Shown: positions 17,878 to 27,971, counted from the first letter of the stretch. The stretch is 64,000 nucleotides of DNA from Neisseria weixii (GCF_002327085.1 NZ_CP023429.1:2160383-2224382), one strand, 5' to 3'. A program made the numbers and translations. The notes: generated by a model from the letters alone, not told the origin.

Positions 17878-18216
17878 ATGTCAGATGAAAGCCCTATTCT
17901 ATTCACCGATAGCTGCTGCACCAAAGTGGCGGATCTTATCGCGGAAGAAAGCAACCCAGAACTCAAATTGCGTGTTTTTGTAAACGGCGGCGGATGCTCC
18001 GGTTTCCAATACGGCTTTACCTTCGATGAAATCAAAAATGATGACGATTTTGAAATCGAAAAAAACGGCCTGACTTTCCTGGTCGACCCTATGAGCTACC
18101 AATACCTGATCGGTGCCGAAATCGACTATACTGAAAGCCTGCATGGTTCCCAATTCGTGATTCGCAATCCTAATGCCGAAACCACTTGTGGCTGCGGTTC
18201 ATCATTCTCGGTTTAA
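17878..18216 (+). CDS. erpA: iron-sulfur cluster insertion protein ErpA
   Basis: An A-type carrier that delivers iron-sulfur clusters to apoproteins, including enzymes of isoprenoid synthesis. The 112-residue protein has the three conserved cysteines: [10 protein letters not shown] near residue 39 and TTCGCGSSF at the C-terminus. The internal [17 protein letters not shown] motif is characteristic. AAAGGAATC precedes the ATG. It is monocistronic and ends in an uptake-sequence terminator. Confidence 0.94.
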   Translation: MSDESPILFTDSCCTKVADLIAEESNPELKLRVFVNGGGCSGFQYGFTFDEIKNDDDFEIEKNGLTFLVDPMSYQYLIGAEIDYTESLHGSQFVIRNPNAETTCGCGSSFSV

Positions 18217-18312
18217 TGGGTAGGCCGCTTCAGATAGATTGATATATTAAGACCTGATATTTCAACCAATCACCCAAGGTTAGGTTGGGCTATCGCCTAG
18301 AAACGCTTTCCA

Positions 18313-18347
18313 ACAAAAAGCCGTCTGAATGATTCAGACGGCCTTTT
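18313..18347 (+). terminator. terminator of erpA
   Basis: AAAAAGCCGTCTGAAT and ATTCAGACGGCCTTTT pair with a short loop and end in TTTT, about 100 bases after the erpA stop. Confidence 0.75.
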
Positions 18348-18349
18348 CA

Positions 18350-18646
18350 TGGTATTTTGTTTAAATAAGTATCCGTTTTGTGTGATTTATGATATATATA
18401 AAATAATTGACTAATATATTATCCATTATTGAACAATAATACTAATTGGACAATCACCGTTTACAGACCTGATTTTTTAGTTTTATTACACTAGGCTATT
18501 TTAACCCTAGAAATTACCCTTTATCTGTTGCAGAAGACAGGCAACTTTATAAGATTTATACTTTTTCTAACAATAGAAAATCTCCTGATAAACCGCACAC
18601 TAAAAACTACATAAGCCGTTTTATCAATTGTACAAATGGGATACTG
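18350..18646. other. AT-rich intergenic region, no gene seen
   Basis: A 297-base stretch between the erpA terminator and the next gene. It is strongly AT-rich with several TATA-like tracts, but no open frame with a credible start or coding pattern. It probably contains the promoter of the downstream gene. Confidence 0.5.
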
Positions 18647-19321
18647 ATGAACCAAAAAGCTAAGCTTTACGACGTATATGTTTCTTATCCGCCCAATGTC
18701 GATCGCGAGCGGATTAATGCTTGTTTGTATGATAATCTGCCGGGAAACGAAGCAGAAGATTTGGTGCAAGCATTGGCAGAGCGCCCACAAGCTATTATTG
18801 CTGAAAACTGCACGCAAGAAGAACGCGAAAATGCCCAACATTATTTCAATTACTTGGGCTTAGATGTCATCGTCCGCCATTCTTTAGAACTGGCGCCAAG
18901 CTCTCTCAATTCTGAGTCAGAAGAAGGTGCACCGGCAGAAATCAGCCAATGCCCGGTGTGTATGACCATTATTGAAGATCCGGACAAGCCTCATTGCGTG
19001 GTTTGTGATTTTCAATTCTCCAGTGCCACGCCCCAAGTTATTGACCGCAAACGCATTGAATGGCAAGAAAAGCTGGCCTTTGAACACAAAAAGCAAACCG
19101 AGATTGCCCACAAACTCAAACAAGAGCGCGAACGTGAAGAAAAAATCCTGCGCAAGCAAATCCGTGCGGAATTGGAAGAAAAGCTGCGTGAAGAATTGGG
19201 GGAAAATCGCACCCTGATTGCTATCGCCGCCAAACGCAAAAACATCTTAATCGGCATAGTTGCCTTCATTCTGATGATTTTATTGGTTGCAGCCGGTTAC
19301 TTTGCCGCTAAATTCCTGTAA
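18647..19321 (+). CDS. zinc-ribbon, coiled-coil, tail-anchored membrane protein of unknown function
   Basis: I do not recognise this 224-residue protein. Three parts can be seen. The first 80 residues are globular. A zinc-ribbon-like pair of cysteine motifs follows (CPVCM and CVVCDF, about residues 104-123). A highly charged helix (HKKQTEIAHKLKQERERE and EELEEKLREELG-like repeats, about 143-190) likely forms a coiled coil. The last 22 residues are a single membrane segment (NILIGIVAFILMILLVAAGY). The topology suggests a cytosolic domain anchored by its C-terminus. Neighbouring genes give no hint of function. Confidence 0.75.
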   Translation: MNQKAKLYDVYVSYPPNVDRERINACLYDNLPGNEAEDLVQALAERPQAIIAENCTQEERENAQHYFNYLGLDVIVRHSLELAPSSLNSESEEGAPAEISQCPVCMTIIEDPDKPHCVVCDFQFSSATPQVIDRKRIEWQEKLAFEHKKQTEIAHKLKQEREREEKILRKQIRAELEEKLREELGENRTLIAIAAKRKNILIGIVAFILMILLVAAGYFAAKFL

Positions 19322-19332
19322 ATTTCTTAATT

Positions 19333-19375
19333 TAAAAGGCCGCCTGAACATATTCGTTTCAGACGGCCTTTTTGT
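19333..19375 (+). terminator. terminator after the zinc-ribbon membrane protein gene
   Basis: AAAAGGCCGCCTGAA and TTTCAGACGGCCTTTTT form a hairpin followed by T5. The upstream arm is a diverged uptake sequence (GCCGCCTGAA). Confidence 0.75.
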
Positions 19376-19460
19376 ATGGTTTACCTATTCATGCCTAATA
19401 GAATGCTTTGGCGCAACGCCTTGCAATGATTTATAATTCGTCCATCTTCAGTGCAACCGA

Positions 19461-20981
19461 ATGCCCACCATGAAATGGCTCAAACGCATTAAAACCATCT
19501 TTCGTACCCTCTATCTTTACAGACTGTACGATTTATTTATCAATTATATCCAGCAAGATTGGTTGCGCAATTTAATCGGCCAGCTGCCACAATCAGGCGA
19601 ATACCAAGATCAAACCTTGCCCGTGCGCTTACGCTTGGCTTTAGAAAGTCTCGGTCCGATTTTCATCAAATTCGGCCAAGTCTTATCTACCCGCCCCGAT
19701 TTGATTCCTTATGAATACGCTATTGAACTGGCGAAACTACAAGACCGTGTGCCACCGTTTGACGCTCAATTGTCACGCCGCCAAATCGAAAAAGCCTTAG
19801 GCCAATCGATTGAAAAAATGTATGCCGAGTTTGAAATCGAGCCGGTTGCCAGCGCATCGATTGCCCAAGTACACAAAGCACGTCTGCACAGCGGCGAAGA
19901 AGTGGCAGTAAAGGTGTTGCGCCCGAATATCCTGCCGGTTATCGAACAGGATTTGGCGCTGATGCGCTTGGGCGCAGGCTGGTTGGAACGCTTATTTGCC
20001 GACGGCAAACGCCTCAAGCCGCGCGAAGTAGTCGCCGAATTCGACAAATACCTGCATGACGAATTAGATTTAATGCGCGAAGCGGCCAATGCCAGCCAGC
20101 TCGGCCGCAATTTTGCCGGCAGCGACATGCTGATTATTCCCAAAGTATTTTACGATTACTGCTGCCGCGACGTACTGACCATTGAATGGATGGAAGGCAC
20201 ACCGGTTTCCGACATCGCCACGCTCAAAGCTAAAGGAATCGACTTAAAAAAACTGGCCGATTACGGTGTGGAAATCTTCTTCACCCAGGTGTTCCGCGAT
20301 GGTTTTTTCCATGCCGACATGCATCCGGGCAATATTTTAGTCGCCGATGACAACCGCTACATCGCGCTTGACTTCGGCATTATCGGCAGCCTGACCGATT
20401 ACGACAAACGCTATTTGGCGATTAACTTCCTCGCTTTTTTCAACCGCGATTACCACCGCGTCGCCACCGCCCATATCGAATCAGGTTGGGTGCCGGCCGA
20501 TACGCGCGCGGAAGAGCTTGAATCTGCGGTGCGCAGCGTGTGCGAACCGATTTTCAACAAACCAATTTCGCAGCTTTCATTCGGCTTGGTACTGATGCGC
20601 TTATTTGAAGTAAGCCGCCGCTTTAATGTCGAAATCCAGCCACAACTGGTTTTGCTGCAAAAAACGCTGCTCAACATCGAAGGCTTAGGCCGCCAACTCG
20701 ACCCTGATTTGGATTTATGGGCCACAGCCAAACCGTTTCTTACCAAATGGATGAACGAACAAATCGGCCCCAAAGCCTTTCTTAACCAGCTCAAAACCGA
20801 AGCCCCGGACTGGGCGCAAATCCTGCCGAGCCTGCCACGCAAACTCAATGCACTGGTAGATGAAACCCGCCAGCAGGAAATGCGCGACGCTTATCTGCAT
20901 TTGATTAAAGTGCAGCAACGGCAAAGCCTGTGGCTCGGCTTGATTGCCATTGCCCTGCTGCTGATTTTGATTTTTAAATAA
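19461..20981 (+). CDS. ubiB: ubiquinone biosynthesis regulatory kinase-like protein UbiB
   Basis: UbiB is an atypical ADCK/ABC1-type kinase-like ATPase needed for ubiquinone synthesis. The 506-residue protein has [16 protein letters not shown] (the KxGQ motif) near residue 70, ASIAQVHKA with the alanine-rich nucleotide loop near residue 132, the HADMHPGNI catalytic-type loop and LDFGIIG. Two hydrophobic helices at the C-terminus ([17 protein letters not shown]) anchor it in the membrane. A second ATG nine bases downstream (19470, MKWLKR) is equally possible, since no strong ribosome binding site decides. Confidence 0.93.
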   Translation: MPTMKWLKRIKTIFRTLYLYRLYDLFINYIQQDWLRNLIGQLPQSGEYQDQTLPVRLRLALESLGPIFIKFGQVLSTRPDLIPYEYAIELAKLQDRVPPFDAQLSRRQIEKALGQSIEKMYAEFEIEPVASASIAQVHKARLHSGEEVAVKVLRPNILPVIEQDLALMRLGAGWLERLFADGKRLKPREVVAEFDKYLHDELDLMREAANASQLGRNFAGSDMLIIPKVFYDYCCRDVLTIEWMEGTPVSDIATLKAKGIDLKKLADYGVEIFFTQVFRDGFFHADMHPGNILVADDNRYIALDFGIIGSLTDYDKRYLAINFLAFFNRDYHRVATAHIESGWVPADTRAEELESAVRSVCEPIFNKPISQLSFGLVLMRLFEVSRRFNVEIQPQLVLLQKTLLNIEGLGRQLDPDLDLWATAKPFLTKWMNEQIGPKAFLNQLKTEAPDWAQILPSLPRKLNALVDETRQQEMRDAYLHLIKVQQRQSLWLGLIAIALLLILIFK

Positions 20982-20985
20982 GTAC

Positions 20986-21021
20986 GAGGCCGTCTGAAAG
21001 AATCTGTTTTCAGACGGCCTG
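20986..21021 (+). terminator. terminator of ubiB
   Basis: GAGGCCGTCTGAAA and TTTTCAGACGGCCTG pair around a short loop, five bases after the ubiB stop codon. A mosaic repeat starts immediately after it. Confidence 0.65.
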
Positions 21022-21219
21022 AGACCTTTGCAAAACTGATCAATCATTAATAAAAACTAAAACTGCCGTCATTCCCGCGCAGGCGGGAATCCATCTCAGA
21101 ATTCAAGAACCATTTTATTCAATAGCTTGCCATATTAAAAAATGGATTCCCGCCTGCGCGGGAATGACGTCGGTTTTATGTGTGCTGGCTTTTAAAGGAG
21201 CTTTGCAAAGGACTCGGCC
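21021..21219 (+). repeat. neisserial mosaic repeat with two dRS3 inverted repeats, copy 1
   Basis: The element begins GAGACCTTTGCAAAACTGAT and ends CTTTGCAAAGGACTCGGCC. It contains two 20-base dRS3-type repeats of the form ATTCCC-N8-GGGAAT at 21071-21090 and 21146-21165. A related copy lies in the opposite orientation at 51935-52135. dRS3 and neighbouring repeats are known building blocks of neisserial intergenic mosaic elements. Confidence 0.8.
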
Positions 21220-21327
21220 TAAATGATTTAGCCAAGATTTCATTCACGCAATACACCATTCGAAACCGTCTGAAAAGCAACACACCTTTTTCAGACGGTC
21301 TTGTCATCTAACCCTAACAACGAATTA

Positions 21328-21336
21328 TGCTATAAT
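21328..21336 (+). promoter_or_regulatory. extended -10 promoter of ychF
   Basis: TGCTATAAT is an extended -10 element with a perfect TATAAT hexamer, 38 bases before the ychF start. No convincing -35 is visible at the normal spacing. Confidence 0.6.
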
Positions 21337-21374
21337 TGCCCGTTTAAAAATTTTAGCAAATATCAGGAAAAAAC

Positions 21375-22466
21375 ATGAGTTTAAAATGCGGCATCGTCGG
21401 CCTGCCCAATGTCGGCAAATCCACTCTGTTCAACGCCTTAACCCAATCGGGCATTGAAGCGGCCAACTACCCTTTCTGCACCATCGAACCGAATGTCGGC
21501 ATTGTCGAAGTACCTGACCCGCGCATGGCCGAATTGGCGAAAATCGTCAATCCGCAAAAAATGCAGCCTGCCATTGTGGAATTTGTCGATATCGCAGGTT
21601 TGGTGGCCGGTGCCAGCAAAGGCGAAGGCTTGGGTAACCAATTTTTGGCCAACATCCGCGAAACTGATGCCATCGTAAATGTGGTGCGCTGTTTTGATGA
21701 TGAAAACATCGTCCACGTTGCCGGTAAAATCGATCCGATTGCCGACATCGAAACCATCGGCACCGAATTGGCTTTGGCCGACTTAGCCAGCGTGGAAAAA
21801 GCCATTGTCCGCGAAGAAAAACGCGCCCGCAGCGGCGACAAAGATGCACAAAAATTGGTCGATTTGTGCAAAAAATTACTACCGCATTTAGATGAAGGCA
21901 AGCCGGTTCGCTCATTCGGCTTGGATACCGAAGAATTGGCCATGTTGCGCCCGCTGCTCCTGCTCACCGCCAAACCCGCCATGTATGTCGGCAACGTCGC
22001 CGAAGACGGTTTTGAAAACAACCCACACCTCGACCGCCTTAAAGAATTGGCTGCCAAAGAAAACGCACCGGTTGTAGCCGTATGCGCTGCCATGGAAAGC
22101 GAAATCGCCGAATTGGAAGACGACGAGAAAGCCGAATTCCTCGCAGAAATGGGCTTGGAAGAACCGGGCTTGAACCGCCTGATTCGCGCCGGCTACGATC
22201 TGCTCGGCCTGCAAACCTACTTTACCGCCGGCGTCAAAGAAGTCCGCGCATGGACCATCCACAAAGGCGACACCGCCCCGCAAGCCGCCGGCGTGATTCA
22301 TACCGACTTCGAACGCGGCTTCATCCGCGCCCAAGTGATTGCCTATGAAGATTTCGTAGCCTTAGGCGGCGAAGCCAAAGCCAAAGAAGCCGGCAAAATG
22401 CGTGTAGAAGGCAAGGAATATATCGTAAAAGACGGCGATGTGATGCATTTCTTATTCAATGTGTAA
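21375..22466 (+). CDS. ychF: redox-regulated ATPase YchF (Obg family)
   Basis: A cytosolic P-loop ATPase that associates with ribosomes. The 363-residue protein has the G1 motif GLPNVGKST at residues 9-17, [20 protein letters not shown] around 73-92 as G3, and a C-terminal TGS-like domain with [17 protein letters not shown]. Altered nucleotide specificity (ATP over GTP) is a known property of the family. It is preceded by an extended -10 promoter and followed 70 bases later by tyrS. Confidence 0.96.
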   Translation: MSLKCGIVGLPNVGKSTLFNALTQSGIEAANYPFCTIEPNVGIVEVPDPRMAELAKIVNPQKMQPAIVEFVDIAGLVAGASKGEGLGNQFLANIRETDAIVNVVRCFDDENIVHVAGKIDPIADIETIGTELALADLASVEKAIVREEKRARSGDKDAQKLVDLCKKLLPHLDEGKPVRSFGLDTEELAMLRPLLLLTAKPAMYVGNVAEDGFENNPHLDRLKELAAKENAPVVAVCAAMESEIAELEDDEKAEFLAEMGLEEPGLNRLIRAGYDLLGLQTYFTAGVKEVRAWTIHKGDTAPQAAGVIHTDFERGFIRAQVIAYEDFVALGGEAKAKEAGKMRVEGKEYIVKDGDVMHFLFNV

Positions 22467-22536
22467 CCGATAAATGCTTGCAACGTTCAGACGGCCTTAT
22501 TAAATAAAGGCCGTCTGAAAACATAATGGAACCAAT

Positions 22537-23835
22537 ATGAGCTTATTAAAAGACTTACAAGCGCGCGGTTTGATCGCGCAAACTACTGATATTGAAGCTT
22601 TAGAAGCTTTGTTGAACGAACAAAAAATCGCTTTATATTGCGGTTTCGACCCGACTGCCGACAGCTTGCACATCGGTCATCTGCTGCCCGTGTTGGCATT
22701 GCGCCGGTTCCAACAGGCCGATCATACGCCGATTGCTTTGGTTGGCGGGGCCACCGGTATGATTGGCGACCCGAGCTTTAAAGCAGTAGAGCGCAGCTTG
22801 AATTCTGCCGACACTGTGGCCGGCTGGGTGGACAGCATCCGCAATCAGTTGAAACCGTTTTTGAGCTTTGAAGGCGATAATGCTGCGGTAATGGCCAATA
22901 ATGCCGATTGGTTCGGCCAAATGAACTGCTTGGATTTCCTGCGCGACATCGGTAAGCATTTCTCGGTAAATGCGATGTTGGCAAAAGAATCGGTGAAGCA
23001 GCGTATCGACCGTGATGATGTGGGTATTTCGTTTACCGAATTTGCCTACACCTTACTGCAAAGCTACGATTTCGCCGAATTGAACCAACGCCACGGCGCA
23101 TTACTGCAAATCGGCGGCTCCGACCAATGGGGCAACATCACCAACGGCATCGACCTCACCCGCCGCCTGCATCAAAAACAAGTGTTTGGCCTGACCCTAC
23201 CGCTGGTCACCAAATCAGACGGTACCAAATTCGGTAAAACCGAAGGCGGCGCGGTGTGGCTGGATGCGAAGAAAACCTCGCCTTACCAGTTTTACCAATT
23301 CTGGCTGAAAGTAGCCGATGCCGATGTTTATAAGTTCTTGAAATATTTCACGTTCCTAACCATCGAACAGATTGACGAAATCGAAGCAAAAGACAAAGCC
23401 AGCGGCACCAAGCCTGAAGCGCAGCGCATTTTGGCCGAAGAAATGACCCGCCTGATTCACGGTGAAGCGGCTTTGGAAGCGGCACAACGCATTTCTGCCA
23501 GCCTGTTTGCCGAAGATCAAAGCAACCTGACCGAAGCCGATTTTGAGCAACTCGCCCTTGATGGTCTCCCTGCGTTTGAGGTGTCCGGCAACGTCAATGT
23601 GGTGGAAGCCTTGGTAAGCAGCGGCTTGGCGCAATCAAATAAAGAAGCGCGTGGCTTTGTGAACAGTAAAGCAGTTGTGATCAATGGAGCAGCCGTAACT
23701 GAACCGAACAATCCGAACCACGCTGCGGAAAAACCGGATGATGCTTATCTGCTGACCGATGAACACAAGCGCTTTGGTAAATATACGATTCTGCGCCGTG
23801 GCAAACGTAACCATGCTTTATTGGTGTGGAAATAA
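22537..23835 (+). CDS. tyrS: tyrosyl-tRNA synthetase
   Basis: A class I aminoacyl-tRNA synthetase that charges tRNA-Tyr. The 432-residue protein shows the HIGH-type motif HIGHLLP at about 47 within [15 protein letters not shown], the YTLLQSYDF and [11 protein letters not shown] substrate-binding stretches, and the KMSKS-type motif KFGKTEGG near residue 230. The C-terminal S4-like RNA-binding domain ends with [12 protein letters not shown]. An uptake-sequence pair sits between ychF and tyrS (22486-22519) and another terminates the gene. Confidence 0.96.
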   Translation: MSLLKDLQARGLIAQTTDIEALEALLNEQKIALYCGFDPTADSLHIGHLLPVLALRRFQQADHTPIALVGGATGMIGDPSFKAVERSLNSADTVAGWVDSIRNQLKPFLSFEGDNAAVMANNADWFGQMNCLDFLRDIGKHFSVNAMLAKESVKQRIDRDDVGISFTEFAYTLLQSYDFAELNQRHGALLQIGGSDQWGNITNGIDLTRRLHQKQVFGLTLPLVTKSDGTKFGKTEGGAVWLDAKKTSPYQFYQFWLKVADADVYKFLKYFTFLTIEQIDEIEAKDKASGTKPEAQRILAEEMTRLIHGEAALEAAQRISASLFAEDQSNLTEADFEQLALDGLPAFEVSGNVNVVEALVSSGLAQSNKEARGFVNSKAVVINGAAVTEPNNPNHAAEKPDDAYLLTDEHKRFGKYTILRRGKRNHALLVWK

Positions 23836-23873
23836 GTAATTTATAAGTTAGAATCAATCTCTAACCTACTAAC

Positions 23874-23900
23874 AAGCCGTCTGAAAATTTCAGACGGCTT
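23874..23900 (+). terminator. terminator of tyrS
   Basis: AAGCCGTCTGAAA and TTTCAGACGGCTT form a perfect 13-bp hairpin 38 bases after the stop codon. The 166 bases from here to the insertion sequence hold no gene that I can support. Confidence 0.7.
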
Positions 23901-24066
23901 GAGCATTTCTGCGTTGTATGCTGCTCGCTCGCATGCCTATCGTGTGATATGTCTGCACTCGCTGCGCTGCTACGCCTTGAACTGCATCCACATCCGGCAG
24001 TTTTGTAACGGCATCGGCTTGTCCGACTGTAATAAAGATTAAAAAAATCTCTTTTAACCAAATATA

Positions 24067-24941
24067 GCAAATAAACATATTCTCCGATACAATTCCCCCA
24101 TGGCCTGTTCAGAAGACTTCAAACAACCCGTACTCAAAAAACTCCGTCAAGGATGGACGATTCGCAGAACCGCAAAAGAATCCGGCACCGCCATTCTCCA
24201 CCATCACACTTTGGAGACGCCCTCCGGCTCCCCAGGCCCCTCCAAAGCAACGGAAAACCCGCAAAATCAGCGCCCAGGCACTGCTCGAAGATGTCGGGCG
24301 TTATCCTGATGCCTATTGCTGTGAAAGAGCGCAACGCTTTGGCTGTTCCCATACCGCCATACACAAAGCATTAAAGCGATACGGCATCAGCTGCAAAAAA
24401 AAGACCAACCGCCACCCGAAAGCCGGCAGAAGGCTCAGAAAAAACTTCCTGAAGTTACTGCACCGCTACATCCGCCGTAACCGTCCGGTTGTTTGTTCAG
24501 ATGGGAGCAAATTCGGAAAATCCTGTTACCGGCCTTACGCTTATGCGCCAAAAAGCCGGCGTTGTTATGCGCTTCATGATTGGCAGGGGCATCATCAGAC
24601 CAATGCCGTTGGAGCGTTATTTCACGGCAAACTGTTTGCCGTCGGGCTGTTTGATTGCAGTATTGACCGCCGGATATTTGATGCTTGGTCGGAGCGGGTT
24701 TTGATTCCGGAGCTGCCGCAAAACAGTGTGGCGGTGATGGATAATGCGGCGTTTCATAAGGGGAATGCTTTAGCGCTTCTGAAGGAGAAAGGCCATACCG
24801 TGTTATGGCTTCCGCCCTATAGTCCCGATCTGAATCAGATAGAGAAAAAGCGGGCTTGGATTAAAGGTGTTGGGAATCGGCTGAGAATGGCGGATGTGGA
24901 TTGGCTGTTTCAGGCGTGTATCGATAAATAAGTTTATTTGC
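24067..24941 (+). mobile_element. IS630-family insertion sequence, copy 1
   Basis: The element is about 875 bp, bounded by the 10-bp perfect inverted repeats GCAAATAAAC and GTTTATTTGC, each flanked by TATA, as expected for IS630-type insertion at TA. The copy at 53488 is almost identical: it differs at two sites in the transposase gene, by one C before the start codon, and at the last base of the right end. The right flank enters the middle of a nitroreductase-like gene whose N-terminus is absent from the left flank. Confidence 0.88.
24100..24931 (+). CDS. IS630-family transposase, split by an internal frameshift
   Basis: A DDE-type transposase in two frames. The first frame (24100-24309) gives MACSEDFKQPVLKKLRQGW, the helix-turn-helix start. 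The second has no start codon of its own before a late TTG, and carries RKTRKISAQALLEDVGRYPD, VVCSDGSKFG with the first aspartate, VAVMDNAAFHKGNAL with the second, and PPYSPDLNQIEKKRAWIK with the glutamate, ending at 24931. Comparison with the expected family pattern puts the frame change near 24186-24200 (a +1 shift). The same break is in the other copy, so it predates the last transposition or is bypassed by recoding. Confidence 0.82.
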
Positions 24942-24945
24942 TATA

Positions 24946-25480
24946 CATCTTACAGGCCAATACCTTGCAAATGCGAAACCCTGCCTTCAAACAAGAGCTG
25001 AAAACATGGTTGCGCTACAATAAAAAACACCAAGACCAAACACGGGACGGATTGAGTTACGCTGCCTTTGGTGCGCCGAATGTGCCGCGTTGGATAGCCG
25101 AAACCGCCATGTCGTTTGCCATGCGCGAAATACCGCAGCACAAGTCTTGCCAACGGCAAATAAACCGAGCCTCCCATTTCGCCCTGTTTACTCTGGAACA
25201 GCAAACTGTCACGCATTGGATCAACTTAGGGCGCACCCTGCAACGCTTCCTGCTTGCCGCCACCGCACACGGCCTCGCCCATTGCTATCTCAACCAGCCC
25301 TGTGAAGAACGCACTGTCGCACAAAATATGGCACAAGCCCTGTCGCTTAATACATCGCCTGTAATTTTGATACGCTTGGGCTGTGCCGCACCGCGCCCCT
25401 ATTCATTGCGCCGAAATATTGCCGATGTGATAGACCAAAGCCAGACCCGCAGATACGGCCAGCCGCCCCAAGCGGCGTAA
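24946..25480 (+). pseudogene. C-terminal part of an Acg-like nitroreductase, truncated by IS630
   Basis: The remaining 178 or so residues match the C-terminal half of Acg-type FMN-binding nitroreductases: NPAFKQELKTWLRYN, then DGLSYAAFGAPNVPRWI, WINLGRTLQRFLLAATAHGL with the late helix, and LNQPCE. The N-terminal half, including the first flavin-binding region, is missing. The IS630 element abuts the cut, and its left flank holds none of the lost part, so a deletion accompanied or followed insertion. The apparent start TTG at 24938 lies within the insertion sequence end. A working enzyme is unlikely. Confidence 0.72.
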
Positions 25481-25617
25481 CCGTACGGTAGTCTGTTAAT
25501 GATTCTGTTAATGATTAAAGTAACCATGCGCCAAGCCCGGCAAGCGTGCGCACGGTTACGCTTTGCTTGGGCAAAGCTTAGCCGTACCTACGGCAATAAC
25601 GCCATGGTTTGGCATGA

Positions 25618-25655
25618 ACAGGCCGTCTGAAAGTGATGTTTCAGACGGCCTGTTT
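25618..25655. terminator. uptake-sequence terminator between converging genes
   Basis: ACAGGCCGTCTGAAA and TTTCAGACGGCCTGT form a perfect hairpin followed by TTTT on the plus strand. It separates the truncated nitroreductase from the minus-strand oxidoreductase. Confidence 0.75.
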
Positions 25656-25669
25656 TATCAACCAACAGT

Positions 25670-26659
25670 TTACAGCGTATCGGCAATTTCTTTCAGCATT
25701 TCAAACGATTCGGCCTGTTTGGCTTCGTCGTAAATATAGTTCAAAGCCATAATCTCATCGGCTTGGACGCGCGCTTGCAGGTTGAGCAGTTGTTTGCGCA
25801 CGCTCTCTTTGCTGCCGATGATGTCTTCGCCCAGCATTTGTTTCACGGCAAATTCTTGGTCGTCGCTCCACACGGCCGACATATCGGCTACCGGCGGTTG
25901 CAGCGGTTTCATTTGGCCGCTGACCACGCCTAAAAACTGCTGTTGTTGCGAGGTGTGCAGCAAATGCGCTTCCTCGTCGGTATCGGCAACGATGATGTTG
26001 ACGCAGATGATGACTTCGGGTTTGTCGAGATATTTTGACGGCTTGAAGCCGTTGCGGTAGATTTGCACCGCCATTTCCATCATGCGTGGGGCAAAGTGGC
26101 CGGCGAACACATACGGCATACCGAGTCCGGTGGCGAGATAGGCGCTTTCGGTGCTGGAGCCGAGAATATAAAGAGGCACGTTTTTATCCATCGCCAAATA
26201 GGCTTTGACGTAACCCTGCTCGTCTGCGCTGCCGAAATAGCGTTGGATGGTTTGGATGTCGTGCGGAAAATTCATCGACACGTCTTGCGCGTTGCGGCGC
26301 AAGGCCAAGGCGGTGCGCGGATCGGTGCCCGGCGCACGGCCGACACCTAAATCGATGCGGTCGCCGTATATGGTGGCCAAAGTGCCGTATTGCTCAGCCA
26401 CGGCCAGCGGGCTGTGGTTGGGCAGCATCACGCCGCCGGTGCCGACGCGGATGGTCTGCGTGTTGGCCAAAGTATGACCGACCAGCAATTGTGTAGCGGA
26501 ACTGAGCAAATTGGGCATATTGTGGTGTTCGGCAATCCAATAGCGTTCATAACCCAAACGCTCGGCGGTCTGCGCCAGCGTCACCATCGATTGGATAGCC
26601 TGTTTTGGGGTTTGGCCTTCGCGCAAAGGCACAAGGTTGAGCATGGAGAGTTTGAGCAT
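25670..26659 (-). CDS. luciferase-like flavin monooxygenase
   Basis: A 329-residue member of the bacterial luciferase-like (LLM) family, YhbW/MsnO8-type group. The protein starts MLKLSMLNLVPLREGQTP and includes YERYWIAEHHNMPNLLSSA near residue 42, RVGTGGVMLPNHSPL, and DRIDLGVGRAPGTDP, all family signatures around the flavin pocket. The ATG at 26659 has AGGAACG just upstream; the longer frame to 26809 has no such support. The substrate is unknown. It faces the DMT transporter gene across a region with a repeat and two uptake hairpins. Confidence 0.88.
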   Translation of the reverse strand: MLKLSMLNLVPLREGQTPKQAIQSMVTLAQTAERLGYERYWIAEHHNMPNLLSSATQLLVGHTLANTQTIRVGTGGVMLPNHSPLAVAEQYGTLATIYGDRIDLGVGRAPGTDPRTALALRRNAQDVSMNFPHDIQTIQRYFGSADEQGYVKAYLAMDKNVPLYILGSSTESAYLATGLGMPYVFAGHFAPRMMEMAVQIYRNGFKPSKYLDKPEVIICVNIIVADTDEEAHLLHTSQQQQFLGVVSGQMKPLQPPVADMSAVWSDDQEFAVKQMLGEDIIGSKESVRKQLLNLQARVQADEIMALNYIYDEAKQAESFEMLKEIADTL

Positions 26660-26870
26660 AATCGTTCCTGATTGGGTGTGGTTGTTTCGATATATATAAG
26701 CAGATAAGGCTGTCTGAAAAATTATCAATGCTTTTTCAGACGGCCTTGATGAATAAAGTTTATTTTCAAGCAGGTGGATAAGGCAAACGCTTACCGAATC
26801 AGCATTCACACGTGTATCTTTTTATAATTGAATAAAATCATGGCTGCCATAAATATGCGCTAAGGCTGAG

Positions 26871-26989
26871 GCTTTTTCAAAATCTCCGCCTTTTGCACAA
26901 TTCTTCGTTATGTGCTTCTCGAAATTTTGACTATCAAGATAATGCCTGCGCTTTCTGCGTGGCTCTAACTGAGAACTGTATTCAAATCC
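26871..26989 (-). repeat. degenerate intergenic repeat, copy A
   Basis: Read on the minus strand this roughly 119-base segment starts GGATTTGAATACAGTTCTCA and ends GATTTTGAAAAAGC. It shares blocks such as AGAAAGCGCAG and CATAACGAAGAA with 55196-55314. The two copies look about 70% alike by eye. It lies in the 414-base gap between the oxidoreductase and the DMT transporter, which otherwise holds uptake-sequence hairpins at 26707-26745 and 27005-27037. Confidence 0.65.
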
Positions 26990-27073
26990 GGGGTTTGCAC
27001 AGTTCACAGGCCGTCTGAACCTTTCAGACGGCCTGTGTTAAAATCTGCTGTCTTTTTTCTTTGGCCGCTTGTG

Positions 27074-27963
27074 ATGAAACCGAATGCTTCTTTTTGGTCG
27101 ACGGTGCCGCTGTTGGTGTTGCCGCCGCTGTTTTGGGCGGGCAATTTCGTGGTCGGACGTGCGGTGCGTGGCGATATTCCCCTTTAAATTTGTCGTTTGG
27201 CCGCTGGGCAATTGCGCTGGCGGTGATTCTGCCTTTTGCGTGGCAACACATGCGCCGCGATTTGCCTTTATACAAACAATATCCAGCCAAAATCGTGGCG
27301 GTATCGCTGGCGGGAGTGGCGTCGTTCAACACCTTGGTTTATATGGGCTTGCACCACACGACCACCACCAATGCGCTGCTGCTCAATTCCTGCATTCCGG
27401 TGCTGATTATGTTTTTCGGTGTGTTGTTTTACCGCCAGACGCTGCTGCCGGCGCAGATTGGCGGCTTGGTGCTGTCGATGTCGGGCGTATTGAGCATTAT
27501 TCTTCATGGGGAATGGGACAACTTATTGGCCATGCAGTTTAATTCGGGTGATTTGATTGTGTTTGCGGCAATGATTTGCTGGGCGCTTTATACCTTGTGG
27601 ATGAAAACGCTGCCCGCCGAAATCAACCGCATAGGCTTGATGGCGGTGCAAATCATCATCGGCTTAGTCGCTTTAATGCCATTGTGGCTGTGGGAAACGG
27701 CTTCAGGCGCAGAGATTGTGTTCAGCCCTGCCGCCTTGCTCGCCTTAGCCTATGTCGGCTTGCTGCCCTCGGTGGCGGCTTATCTGCTTTATACAATGGC
27801 GGTGGAAAAAGTCGGGCCGGTACGCACGGGTTTGTCGGTGCATTTGATTCCGGCCTTCGGCGTGTTGCTGGCGGTGTTATTTTTAAGCGAAAAGCTGCAC
27901 GCTTACCATCTCATCGGCATTGTACTGATTGCCTGCGGGTTGGTGTTATCCAACCGCAAATGA
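27074..27963 (+). CDS. EamA/DMT-family transporter, frameshifted as sequenced
   Basis: A drug/metabolite transporter-type membrane protein of about 296 residues with ten predicted membrane segments in two EamA repeats. The N-terminus MKPNASFWSTVPLLVLPPLFW leads to WAGNFVVGRAVRGDIP, where the frame stops after CCCC near 27182. One extra C restores PPLNLSFGRWAIALAVILPFAW and the rest, including the late VEKVGPVRTGL motif of the second repeat. Substrate unknown. The annotated-looking alternative start at 27061 reads the first 120 bases in the wrong frame. Confidence 0.87.
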
Positions 27964-27971
27964 TAACAAAA

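Noticed and set aside
21467..22334. Several long minus-strand frames opposite ychF
   Set aside because: They are mirror frames of a highly conserved GC-rich gene; none has a domain or a ribosome binding site.
24180..24310. Programmed -1 frameshifting in the IS630 transposase
   Set aside because: The required shift is +1, and no A6G-type or other clear slippery heptamer lies at the expected position; recoding stays possible but unsupported.
26822..27007. A 61-codon minus-strand open frame
   Set aside because: It coincides with the degenerate repeat shared with 55196-55314, where the frame is not conserved.
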